NCBI GenBank assembly: GCA_933822405.4
Contig: CAKOGP040002313.1
Span: 195,118-259,117 of the forward strand
From: Cylindrotheca closterium
Taxonomy: Eukaryota > Bacillariophyta > Bacillariophyceae > Bacillariales > Bacillariaceae
Reading direction: 5' to 3'
Length of the DNA stretch: 64,000 bases
Shown: in pieces, positions 1 to 10,426 of the stretch
How positions within the stretch are numbered: the stretch's first letter is position 1
Layout of the letters: every line of letters begins with the position of its first letter
Made by a program: the position numbers and the translations under genes
The notes under the pieces: generated by a model
Databases searched by the model: none
What the model saw: the letters and a program-made list of their open reading frames with translations, nothing else
What the model was told of the DNA's origin: nothing

Positions 1-569
1 TCCAGTACCTGACATTCTTGACTACAATAAGCAGCAGACTTGCATCTTCCACATAGCTTGAGAGTCGCCATTGTCCATCCAACCTTGCCACAGCGCAGCC
101 ACACATTGAGTGTAAAATGAATTGTCTTCGGTCAACGCGATTTTATGGTCAGAAAAGACTCATTCGTTGTTTGCGTTGTTCGTGTCGGCTATCTCCATGG
201 CAACGATACAGCAGAGGCCCAATAGGAGTGGTAAGTGGTAAGTTTTTGGGAAGAACGTGAGCTGTTTGTTTTCGGAGTGAAAAGCGGTTTTGTGTGAGGA
301 TGGGTTTTCACCAAATCAAACCCGGATATAAGGTACTCAAACAGGCTTCACGACGCGCACACGAAATGACAGATCTTGTTGATGGCGACGACTCCACGGT
401 CCCGTTTACATCATGCAACGGATCTGCCTTGAGAAAGACCACAGATGGCACAACTTCTCGAGGGCGCACAATTCGCATCGTTGACCAAGCTCAGGCGAGA
501 GACCAGCAAAGCGAAGTGTCACGGTAGACTGAAACAAAGACAACAAGAAAAGGTGTTCCAGGATCGATC
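1..569. other. Left-edge region, no supported gene
   Basis: No reading frame here resembles a known family. A short open frame near 294-527 starts at GTG and shows no recognisable motif, so it is not called. The stretch may hold the promoter of the decayed gene that begins at 570, or the end of a gene lying outside the window. Confidence 0.4.
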
Positions 570-2556
570 ATGGCATTGAAAATTGGCGACAAAGTCATTG
601 TGAATGGGCTGAAGAATGCTTCACAATACAATGGAAAGACTGGGACTGTCATTTCGAAACCTAAAGGTGGTAACTCTCGCTATGGAGTATCGCTAGATGG
701 TAACAAGATTGCCATTCGCCCATGCAATTTGAAACCTGCCACAGGTCCACAACAACAAAAGACATATTCCGCAACTCCCCACAGCATCAGACACGATTCA
801 GAAATATGCCAGGCCATGAAGACGATCATGGCGTTGATCCGGATAAAATGGAGCAGTTGCGAACTATGATGGACGCATTTTTGACAGAAGAACAAAAGTT
901 TCAGATCTTTGGTCGCAAAATCCAACCAATGCCAAACTTTTTTTATGAATTACGAGACGATGGCGGTGGATTTCCGGTTGGTGTCAACTCTGTCTGGGCC
1001 ACCAAGTACCTTCGAAGTAGTTTCGAACAAGCAAGCACTGAGCCTCATGTGGACGAAGCACAACTGAAAGAACCTGAGTACCAAATGTCGCACACCAAAC
1101 TTATGCAACGCCTACGTACAAATGATCCAAATAAATTGATTGGTACACTGATCCATCAAGAAAAGTTGGCGACATTGGTCCTCGTGCTATCGTCATACTA
1201 CGGTGGGTTGCGCCAGAGCTACAGCAACCAGACCTATTTCATGGCACTACGCATGTTGCAGTGGGGTTCGTTGACCTTGGCCTACTTCTGGAGGCCGAGT
1301 TGCATGATCCTTCAAGCACTGTCGTGTCAAATATGGGTGCGCCTCTTCACTTTTTGGGTATAGATATGAGTCCGTATGTCGTTGCAAAGGCGCTTGTCAT
1401 TTGGGAAATGATTTGTCAATGCAACGAGGATCATCATCTCCGCCATGTAATGCAAGTTTGGTTCAGTGCCACATGGGAAAAAGAAACAAAAGATCGTGTA
1501 AAGCTAGCATTAGATAGTCTGTGCGGTTCTAGCGAGCAAAAGCATCAGCATGTTGTCACTCTATTGAATCACTGGAGAACCGCTGCGATGTTGCCTCTGG
1601 AAAAAGCTCGCGCTCATTGAGAGAGACAATCACGAAATGGTTTTACATACATCGGGCACATGGAGCGCAAACAAGATAGGATTGCCATGGGCCAAGTATG
1701 AACTCACTGGTGATTTTGGTTTTCGAAGCGAATTGCCCCCAACTTGCGGAAACACACCATCATGTTTGATTGTCCAGAAGGCACTACTACATTGGCAAAA
1801 GAAGAAAGCATTTTCTCTGTTTTGAATTGGGGGGTCTTGGCTTCGCTGCTTTCTCCAACAACCACCATTGTCGAGGCCGCCCATCACCACATTATGGATC
1901 GACTTTTGAAGGTTGCAAGCTGGGAACGGCAGGGAAAGATCTCCTTCCATCTCGTCTGCAATAGAGTTGAAAACATGAGTCAGTTCATTGCTTCGAAAAA
2001 GCCCAGGACAATGAGTTGGTCCAATGTACCTGACTACATGGAATATGAAGACTTTCATTCATTGGCAAGAGCATGCTCAGTTCATGACAACACTCGACAC
2101 TTCGGATATTCCATGAACTGGGTGATGGACGTGTTTGGAGTTAACATTCTTGACTACAGCGGACCAAAAGGTGCCATTGCAAGAGGTCGAATAATTGATG
2201 GTTCGAACCAAAAGTTCGAGAAGCTCTTCAAATCTCGCGGATGGGAGAAGTATCTTCGCTTGCCAATACCAAACAATCCCATCAACATATCGTCTTCTGT
2301 CCTCAGACTCGGTCAGTGCAAAATGTGGGCTCGCCATTTCTTCAAAACTGGGCAACACCAAGGGTATTGTCAAGTGCTGGAAACCAAATACGACTTTGGA
2401 ACCCCTTTGTCGCCAGCTGGGGCGTACACGCTTCATTTCGACTGGACCTATGACCCACCGGTGAAAAAAGAGGATCCATTGGACACTTGTTTCTTCATTT
2501 TGCTTCCTTGGGGAACACAATATTTGATGATGCAAAAGTCCAATGAAACAAGGTAA
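570..2556 (+). pseudogene. Frameshifted gene: KOW-like N-terminus plus long conserved body of unknown function
   Basis: I read one ancestral protein spread over three reading frames. Frame A from ATG 570 gives a KOW-like beta module (KIGDKVIVNGL, then YNGKTGTV and IRPCNLKP). The body continues in a second frame from about 805 (MPGHEDDHGVDPDKMEQLR), moves to a third near 1258 (VGFVDLGLLLEAELHDP), goes back for 1621-1740 (KYELTGDFG) and returns from about 1744 to the stop at 2556 (MSWSNVPDY, HFGYSMNWVMDVFG). The pieces follow one another without gaps and no GT-AG pair repairs the frame, so at least four indels are implied. The architecture resembles a family of large proteins of unknown function in algae; a distant link to DUF4470/MYND-type proteins is only a guess. 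Sequencing indels are the alternative to true decay. Function unknown. Confidence 0.6.
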
Positions 2557-2995
2557 TTAAAACTCGGATATTTGAACTCAAACATATTCTTGGAACGAAA
2601 CTTGCAACTACGACGTCGCTAGAAAGACTTTGCCTTGTATTCGTCGCAGATAGTAGTTGGACTGTTCCAATAGTGTGGGATAAAACGAATATACATTGCT
2701 TTACAATTTACAGTATTGTGCACATACATCTATATCCGTCGTGCTTGTGAACGCCCTTGTAAGGTTTCCATAGTTGGCCCACCATCGTGACATTGGTAAA
2801 AAAGGGCGCCAAATAGGGACAGGCATCAAAATGTGGGCGAAACTTCCGAATGGAATATCCGCCTCCGATGCAACAATAGTGCCATCTGCTGTCGAGATTC
2901 GGGGGATGCGAGTCTTCGATGAGCACTATTTCTGCTGGGTGTCCAGATGGCTCAAGATATTCAAGATTGTCAACCGAGTCGGCCACAGTGCACTT
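2557..2995. other. Intergenic, with an open minus-strand frame after the LRR stop
   Basis: This lies between the convergent ends of the broken gene and the LRR gene. On the minus strand, the frame of the LRR gene stays open for another 95 codons after its TAA, down to a stop at 2708-2710. The translated stretch is not LRR and matches nothing I recognise. It is most simply 3' UTR; see findings. Confidence 0.4.
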
Positions 2996-5900
2996 TTAAA
3001 ACAAACCAAGGGCAGCCATGGCGTCATTAACTTCTTCCTCGCTGAAACGATTTCCGGATAATGCCAGCTGATTCAAATTCGTCAACTGCAGGATTTCACT
3101 TGGAAGCGGTGATTCTAGATTGTTCCCATCCATAATCAAAAACTGAAGATTGGTCAAGAGTCCAATTTCGCTTGGTACAGTTTCATTGAGAAGGTTGTCT
3201 CGCACATTCAGATAGACTAGATCATCGAGCAAACCAATCGTAGTCGGAAGACTTCCATTGATTGCATTTTCGTGGAGTCCAAGTGCTATCAAATTCTTCA
3301 AGTTTCCTATCAAAGAACTTAAAGTTCCAGAGAAAGTATTGTTGTAGAGGTACAGTGCTGTCAAAGCACTCAAACTTCCAACCTCTGAGGGAACAGCTCC
3401 AGACATGGCATTGTTGTGCAAAAATAGCTCAGACAAAGAACTCAAGCTTCCAATTTCTGAGCAAAGCGTTCCAGATAGAACGTTGTTGTTCAAATGCAGT
3501 GTGCGCAATGAGGTCATAGTTCCTACCTGCGACGGAAGGGTCCCAGACAAAGCATTGTTGTATGACCAAAAATCTCTCAAAGCAGTCATGGTTCCTACCT
3601 CCGACGGAAGAGTTCCAGAAAAAGCGTTGTCGTAGAGTGAAAGAAACGCTAGGGCTTTCAAACTCCCAATTTCTGAGGGAATCGTTTCTTTTATTGCATT
3701 GGTGTTTAGGAAAAGTGATGTCAAATTACTCAATCTTCCAATTTCCGAACAAATCGTTCCAGAAATAGCGTTGTCGTAGATGGAAAGAAACGAAAGGGCA
3801 CTCAAATTTCCAATCTCGGAGGGAATGCTTCCTGTTATTGAGTTGGTGTTCAGTTGCAATATCTTTAAGGAGAGTACCTTTCCCACCTCCGAGCAAATCG
3901 TTCCTGAAAGGGCATTTTGGAATAGGACCATTTCCTCCAAAGAACTCAAATTGCCAATCTCCGAGGGCAAAACGGTTCCTGATAGAGCGTTGTTTTGTAA
4001 GTATAACTGTTTCAAAGCACTCAACTTTCCAACCTCTGAGGGAATAGTACCAGTGAAAGCATTCTTGTAGGTTCCGGAAAAGCCATTGTCATGGAGCCAA
4101 AGTGCGGTCAAAGCAGATAATTCTCCAATCTCGGAAGGCAAATTTCCTGATAAGGCATTATCTGGAAGAGATAGCCATATTAAAGAACTCATGTTTCCAA
4201 CCTCTGAGGGAATAGTACCAGTGAAAGCATTGTTGTCCATGAAAAGCTGCTCCAGATCAGTCAACTTGCCAATCTCCGTGCAAACCGTGCCTGATAAAGT
4301 ATTGTTGTACAACCATAAATCTGTTAAAGAACTCAATGATCCAATCTCTGAAGAAAGCGCTCCTGTCAAAAAATTAGAGAACAGATATAAAGTTTGCAAA
4401 GAAGTCAAACTGCTAATCTGGGAGGGTATAGATTCTGATAGACCATTGATGTTCAGTCCAAGTACCGTCAAAGATGTAAGTCTTCCAATCTCGGAGGGAA
4501 TCGTTCCAACCAAACCATTGATCCCTAGATCTAGACTTTGCAAAAAGCTTAATTTTCCAACCTCTGAGGGAATAGTTCCCACTATAAAATTCCTATACAA
4601 TGTAAGGACCGAAAGAGAATTCAAATATCCAAGGGCTGGGGTTAGGGTCCCCGACAAAGCATTGCCTGCCATGGATATTTCCTCCAATGCTGTCAACTCA
4701 AAGATCCCAGATGGAATGGTTCCAGTTCTCTGGTTGGCTTGAAATATCAAGGCTGTCAGAGCCGTTAGCTCCGAAATCTCTGCTGGAATTGTGCCCAGTA
4801 TAAAATTGTTGCCAAAAATTTCAAGTCGCTCTAAAAGATAAAAACGAGTCAGTTAACACTGTGCCAGAACAACTCGAACAACCGTGGAAAGATTTACCTA
4901 AATGCCGGAGAAGCGTAAATTCATTTGCCAGAGAGCCCCCCAGCCCTCCATTTGTGTTGCCATCTGTGTTTTACGAGAAAAGCATATCAGAAAATAGGTC
5001 TTAAAAAGAAATACAAACACACTCTCGCCCTTACCATAGGTCAACTCTACAACTCGCGAACCATCACACGTTACTCGTGACCACAGGCAATGATCACTGG
5101 ACGAGATCCAACTTTTGGGTGCTTCCTCCGCAGTGTTCAAAGCCACCATCGCGAAGCGTTGAATAAGATAATCTTGATTCGAGGAACAGTCCGGGTACAT
5201 AGGCGCTTCATTGCTGAGCCAAGCAAATGCCTCATCTTGATAACTCCCAGTATACAAATGATTAGGGTCAATAACCCCTACCAGAGTCTCCTTTAGGCAC
5301 CTACTGTATAGTGTGGGCAAGGTAAATCTCCCATCCACAGAGATATTCTTTGTTTCATTCATCAACAACATTTCTGCACTGGAATCTGACCCATCCACTA
5401 TTTGGTAGGAAATGCTGAGCCCGCTAAAAGACTGAATACCAGTGAACGATAAAAGGCACGATCCTGTCTTGTCATCAACGTACAGAGTCTCGTTTAGTTT
5501 CCCCTCTATATATGGGTCCAGGGCTACACGCAAGGGAGCTCTTGCTCCACCTTCACACATGACTTCAACTGTATATGATTCAAAGAAAGTGCCTCCTTGT
5601 ACGAGTTCAATCTCCGTATCAAGAAGTATGGTAAGTGGTACCATCGACGGGTCGGTACAATGTTGGAAACCAGTACCATTCCGTGTCAGACTTTGACTAA
5701 AGGCAAAGTCCATTGCTCCTACTCCACAACTTGTTTTCGAGCATGTGGCCACGCTGAAAGAACAATAACCGAAAAATTTCGTTGAGTATCATCGTCGATC
5801 GCTTTGAACCTAGTCAGTTCCAAACTTACCAGCAGTCCCCACCATCGTACTCATCCGGCGCCGTGTTGAAGAATGGATTGCAAACTCCATCGCCAAGTGG

Positions 5901-7706
5901 CTTGATCTCGCATAGTTTCCCTGATGCCCCGTGCCTGCAATTGCACGTGCCGTCATCTTGGCATATCCCTTCATACAGACATGGATTGTTCCTACCGTTG
6001 CACTTGCCACATCGGAATGATGCATCGACTGGGCGACTGATATCAGCAAAAGGGAAGGCAACACCGTCTGCATGTCGGGCATTGTACCACTGGAGACCCA
6101 GTGGTGTTCCTCGATCATTGCCTTGGTTCACATCCTCGCTTAGATAGGACAGTGCTTCTGCTGAAAGCTCCAAAAGCCAAAAGGTGGAGGTTTGAAACAA
6201 CGAAATGACTTCATCCCTATTGAAAGGGTCGCCGTCTTCAGCCAACAGCTGTTTAGCGCTTGCTAGAGCCCATCTGCGCCCTGCAAAAAACAGCACTTCG
6301 TATCCTTCCGTACCCGGAAAGTCTCCAATGAACACTGGACGCTGGTAGTACTGCACAGCTTCGGTGTTCACGTTCTCCAACAGCACAAAGGTTCTGGACC
6401 AATCACGGCTACCAGAAAATCCAACCGCATCTGCATCAATCGTCATGATCGGACACAGCTCCTCTGGTGCATTCGCTGTGCCGCCTTCGACCGATATGTT
6501 GCCACATTCAATCTCGAACCGACTAGGATCGATTTCTCCCAATTGGAACTCTCCAATCGGGTTCCCAGTTCCCAGCAACCATTGGTCGCCCTTGGCATCG
6601 AGCAGGTCAAAGCTAGTCGACCGCTCCTCTGCTGACTGAAGCGCGAAATTACCAGTACAAGCCGTCTCCGATTGAACCTTGGCAAACACCCATGTTTGTA
6701 GACCATCGTCAAGACAATATTCAAAATTACCCTTTCCACGATCGGTCTGAGTCTGTACATACCGGACCCTTGCATTCCAACCATCATTTAATTGTTTCTC
6801 ATAGCAGCCTGAGAACAAACCAAGAGTCGGATCGACTTCATCTCCAAATTGAACCTTCACAAAATCGGCAAGACTCTCTTGGCTGTCTTGCTGACGAGCA
6901 ATAATGGCAAAGGCGATGAATGCAACGACCATTGTCAAACCATAAAGGAATAGGTGCATGTACCGCATGATTCCTTTTGGAGGGCGCTGTGGAAACTTTG
7001 TTCTTTGGATCTTTTTGGCGAGAAATTCAGCTTTTTTGCCAACGTAGCCATTCGCCGAGAGTAAGAAGACGATTTCATCCAACTCGGATACGAACATGAC
7101 CGCTGTAAAATTCAGCAGCAAATCAAACACGTTATCGGCAAAGATGATCAGCAAGAATGCAACAAATTTGCCCAGCAAGCCCTGCATGCCCATGAGAGTA
7201 TTTCCAAAATAAAACTTTCGTGGATTAAAGTCGTCGTCGAAATCGACTATCATTTCCACAAATCCTTCACAATAGAATATGGCACGCAGAGCAAGTAGCA
7301 TGTCGGATTCCACCACAAAGGCAATGAGGATAGCAATCGCCTGACATACTCGTACAAGTGCGGCCACTCCCGGTGGAATCGACGTGGTGTTCAAGAGATC
7401 CAACAAGAACAACGAGAAAACAATATACTGCAGGAGGCAAGTTGTGACGCCGGCAATGAACGGTCCACTACACATCGGCGAGGTATAGAGGAAGGTGTAT
7501 GCATTTGTGTTCATCCAAATCTTGTCATCACTTTCGTCGTTATCAATTCTTCCACCATTCTTTCCTTCTACCAGCTGTCGGAGTTCCGAAATTTTCTTAT
7601 CGGACTCTTGGTTCCGTGCTTCCAACTCGGCATTCTTGGCCACGAGATTCGCAATGTCATCCTTGAACGAACGCTTCAATTCCTCAAGCCTCTCTTCGAT
7701 ATCCAT
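2996..7706 (-). CDS. Coiled-coil / multi-TM / EGF / LNR / leucine-rich-repeat surface protein (4 exons)
   Basis: Four exons in one frame: 7706-5830, 5753-5035, 4963-4898 and 4830-2996, with GT-AG introns of 76, 71 and 67 nt; the product is 1,498 residues. From the N-terminus I see a charged coiled coil (about 1-60), several hydrophobic segments between about 75 and 270, and a Cys-containing ectodomain. An EGF-like module follows (CRHGASGKLCEI), then a Lin-12/Notch-like repeat split by intron 1 (GDGVCNPFF, DGGDCC). Next is a second globular region and, from about residue 870, more than 20 plant-type LRRs with the pattern GTIPSEIG.L..L..L. Exon 3 is only 66 nt and encodes the LRR-cap junction. 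No kinase domain is present. A cell-surface recognition or adhesion role fits; the ligand is unknown. LRR proteins with TM anchors are expanded in diatoms. Confidence 0.85.
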
Positions 7707-9297
7707 CGCGGAAATTACAAATGGGAGGGATACTACTGCCTATGGAAAGTTTAGGTCATAGTTGTGGATTTTGTTCCGCCCTTGCATGACCAAAGCGCTC
7801 TGTTGTGGTTTCGATTCTTCGACATCCAGAAGCCGAAAGATTCGATGGATCGACGACTGATTCGACTTCATTTTCAACCATAAAAAAGATCCAACAAGAT
7901 ACCCTAACCCTATAACCCTTCCCATCACCACCAACTTCTCTCTTTTCATCCAAACAGTCAGTCATCGAAACAAGTATCAGTTGGATGGTCTCAAAATATC
8001 AGCCTGATATCTACCTCGGTACTAGTTGCCTTGTAAGCGTAGACCCCAGCAATGAGTAGTGGACCCGTGAAGAACAAGAACAAGCTGGTACCTTTTGTTC
8101 CATTTGACATTGATCCTGAATCCAAGTGTTGCCATACTACTGTGCGCATCCTGAAAGCTACCATTCTGAATAAGATTCCACGCTGTGGCGATAATTGACG
8201 ATTCAGAGAAGTTATTATTATGCAATGGGATTCCCATCGCTAATACTTTAAATATGATGATCTACCGGATTGGTTTCATTCTTGCTGCACTGTGTTACCG
8301 ATCCCGCGACGTCTTGGTTTGCGCAAACTTGTATTATACCTGCACCAGCAACTCATCAACTGCCAACAATGAGCTTTCGAAATTTCGAACAAAATTGACG
8401 AAAAAGTTTTTCGCCACTTTGTTCAGTTTCCACCAATGATGATTTGATCTTGACCACTTCGGCGTCATCCACGACACTGCTGATTTCCCAAGGAGTCTTT
8501 CCCGTAGGAACAAATACAGTAGACAAAACAAGGTGATTTTGGCTGTTTGCCAAGCTGAGAAGTCGTCGTGCCTGGAACAACAAGCTACTGGCATCAATTT
8601 CTTGCCAATTCATCGGAGCGTTGAGGAAACCTCCGACGACCGAGGTTGAATCCAAACTGTTGGGCAAACAAATGAGCTCCACGAAGATCCGAGAACACGT
8701 AGAGCTTCAACATCGCCATTTCAAGTAATAGACACAAGTTCAGCTAAGAGAAATGTGTACCTGCTCGAGGGACTCCATCATATTTGCGCCCTTCACCAGT
8801 TGTAAGAACACACACTACCCATTGAATCGAACACGTAGAGCTTCAACATCGCCATTTCAAGTAATAGACACAAATTACAGCTCGGAGAAATGTGTACCTG
8901 CTCGAGGGGCTCCATCATATTTGCGCCCTTCAGTTGTAAGCAAGAACACACGCTAGTACCCATTGAATCATCCATGTGGTGCTGATGCAAACGTGCAACC
9001 TCTTGCTTCAATACCTTCTTGCACTTTGAGATGTCCTGAAAGGTAGCAGCAATTATAAAATGAACAGTAGTTACAAATAGTCGCTGTATTGAAGATAACG
9101 TGGTTTGTAGTCCTACTAGGTCTGGAACCTATACTCTTGCTGGAACCGCAACTATTGGGTACTAGAACAGTCGTATAACTGCGTTCGAGCTTCGTGCGCC
9201 CAAATCAAGAGATCTCAAAGCTATCACCAACTCCAACCAACACAATAAAGAGAAGCGAGGATCTCTTGGTTCCGACTTGATTTAACCATCGGTCCAC
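7707..9297. other. Gene-poor stretch with possible gene remnants on the minus strand
   Basis: There is no secure gene. Minus-strand open frames at 8356-8682 and 8793-9011 have coding-like composition, and a short hydrophobic frame ending near 8000 (SLFLFFTGPLLIAGVYAYK) could be a membrane-protein exon. I could not join them into a convincing model. A 136-bp tandem duplication (8693-8968) runs through the middle. Near 7902-7919 there are about two and a half CCCTAA-like units. The first 100 bases hold the promoter and 5' UTR of the LRR gene, and the last 100 those of YbeY. Confidence 0.35.
8693..8968. repeat. Two-copy tandem duplication, unit 136 bp
   Basis: Copy 1 (8693-8828) and copy 2 (8829-about 8968) both begin gaacacgtagagcttcaaca and contain cctgctcgagg and atatttgcgcccttca. 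They differ by several substitutions and small indels, so the duplication is recent but not new. On the minus strand the unit contains GAGCAG followed by GTACAC and an AG further on, so an exon-intron junction may have been duplicated. Confidence 0.85.
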
Positions 9298-10118
9298 ATG
9301 AAGCATTACCCTCACAATAGTTCTAACTGTCACGTAACCACACTTTCCCTCATTATTGGCCTGATTTTCCTCCCAGTATCTAACGCTTTCGCTATGAATT
9401 CTGCTTTTGGCCGAACAATTGGACGAAGAATGGGATCCACGATTTTGGCATCTCGACAAACGATGCGACTGTTTGGAAGCAAAAGAGGCATTCCTGGTAA
9501 TCCTTTGGGACAAGTTGTAGTCTATGATGATCAAAATGATATCAAGGATATAGATCAGGAAGCATTGCAGAACACAGTACATCGAATAGCCAAAATAATA
9601 GGGTGAGTCGATTCCTTCGCTGAGTGTCGTCGGATGCAAGGTTCCCTAACCATTGATAATTTCTCAATCGTAGCTACGAGACCTATGATGTCACACTGTT
9701 GCTTGTTGACGATGAGGAGATGAAGGAAACCAACCTAGAATCGAGGGGCATCGATGCCCCTACGGACATTCTTTCGTTCCCATTCCATTTCCACGAGAAA
9801 CCAGGACTACTTGAGGAGCCCGAGTTCGATATTCCAGATTACTATACCCTCGGAGACATGGTGGTGGATGTTCCATACGTCATTCGCAGATGTAAAGAAG
9901 ACATGGACGAAGCTGATGACGCAGGTTTCGAAGACGAAGTCGAACGGGGAGTCTCAGGTGCAATGGCGAGCGAATTAGATCCAGTCAAACGGATTCACAT
10001 GTTGTTAATACATGGGATGCTTCACCTAGTGGGCTACGATCACGAGGAAGATGACGAGTATGAAGAAATGGTTACACGAGAGGAGGAACTGCTCAAGGAG
10101 TTGGGATATATTGAGTAG
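9298..10118 (+). CDS. ybeY: YbeY-type endoribonuclease / rRNA maturation factor, plastid-targeted
   Basis: Exons 9298-9602 and 9674-10118 are joined across a 71-nt GTGAGT...TAG intron that splits a Gly codon, giving 249 residues. The C-terminal half carries the YbeY zinc signature HGMLHLVGYDHEEDDE (around residues 213-228), whose three histidines bind the metal; APTDILSFPF and LGDMVVDV are also family motifs. YbeY processes 16S-type rRNA 3' ends and takes part in ribosome quality control in bacteria and plastids. The N-terminus is a hydrophobic signal peptide ending NA-FAM, with Phe at the predicted +1 position and a basic stretch after it, which is the bipartite plastid presequence of diatoms. 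The gene converges with the RSH-like gene downstream. The acidic insert EDMDEADDAGFEDEVE is longer than in bacterial members. Confidence 0.9.
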
Positions 10119-10426
10119 AATGAACATGAACCATTGAAAGACCAGAGCAAAAGGACGCTAGGTACACAAATTCTGTTCCTTCTGATTGAGAATCGGCAGA
10201 GTACCATGTGGCTCTACATGAAATTGGGGCACTCTTTGATGCCACCTTCCTAATCACAAGGTCGACGAAAGTATTCGAGTTGTACAAATTCCAAAAGGGG
10301 ATTACAATAGCAAAGGAAGCTTCTAATAATAATAAAATCCAACGTTTTCTCTTTTCTTTTCCACACTTCTAGAGTATATCCATAATTACAACTACCTTCA
10401 ACAACCGTAACACCGGAGAATGCCTA
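10119..10426. other. Convergent intergenic region
   Basis: This holds the shared 3' flanks of the YbeY and RSH-like/TPR genes. An A/T-rich run with aataataataaaat near 10325-10337 could serve as a polyadenylation signal on the plus strand. Nothing else was recognised. Confidence 0.4.

Noticed and set aside
294..527. 77-codon plus-strand frame upstream of the pseudogene
   Set aside because: It starts at GTG, has no motif and its sequence does not continue into the KOW-like module.
4086..4742. 218-codon plus-strand frame antisense to the LRRs
   Set aside because: It is periodic only because the LRR codons are periodic; it is a mirror of the repeat.
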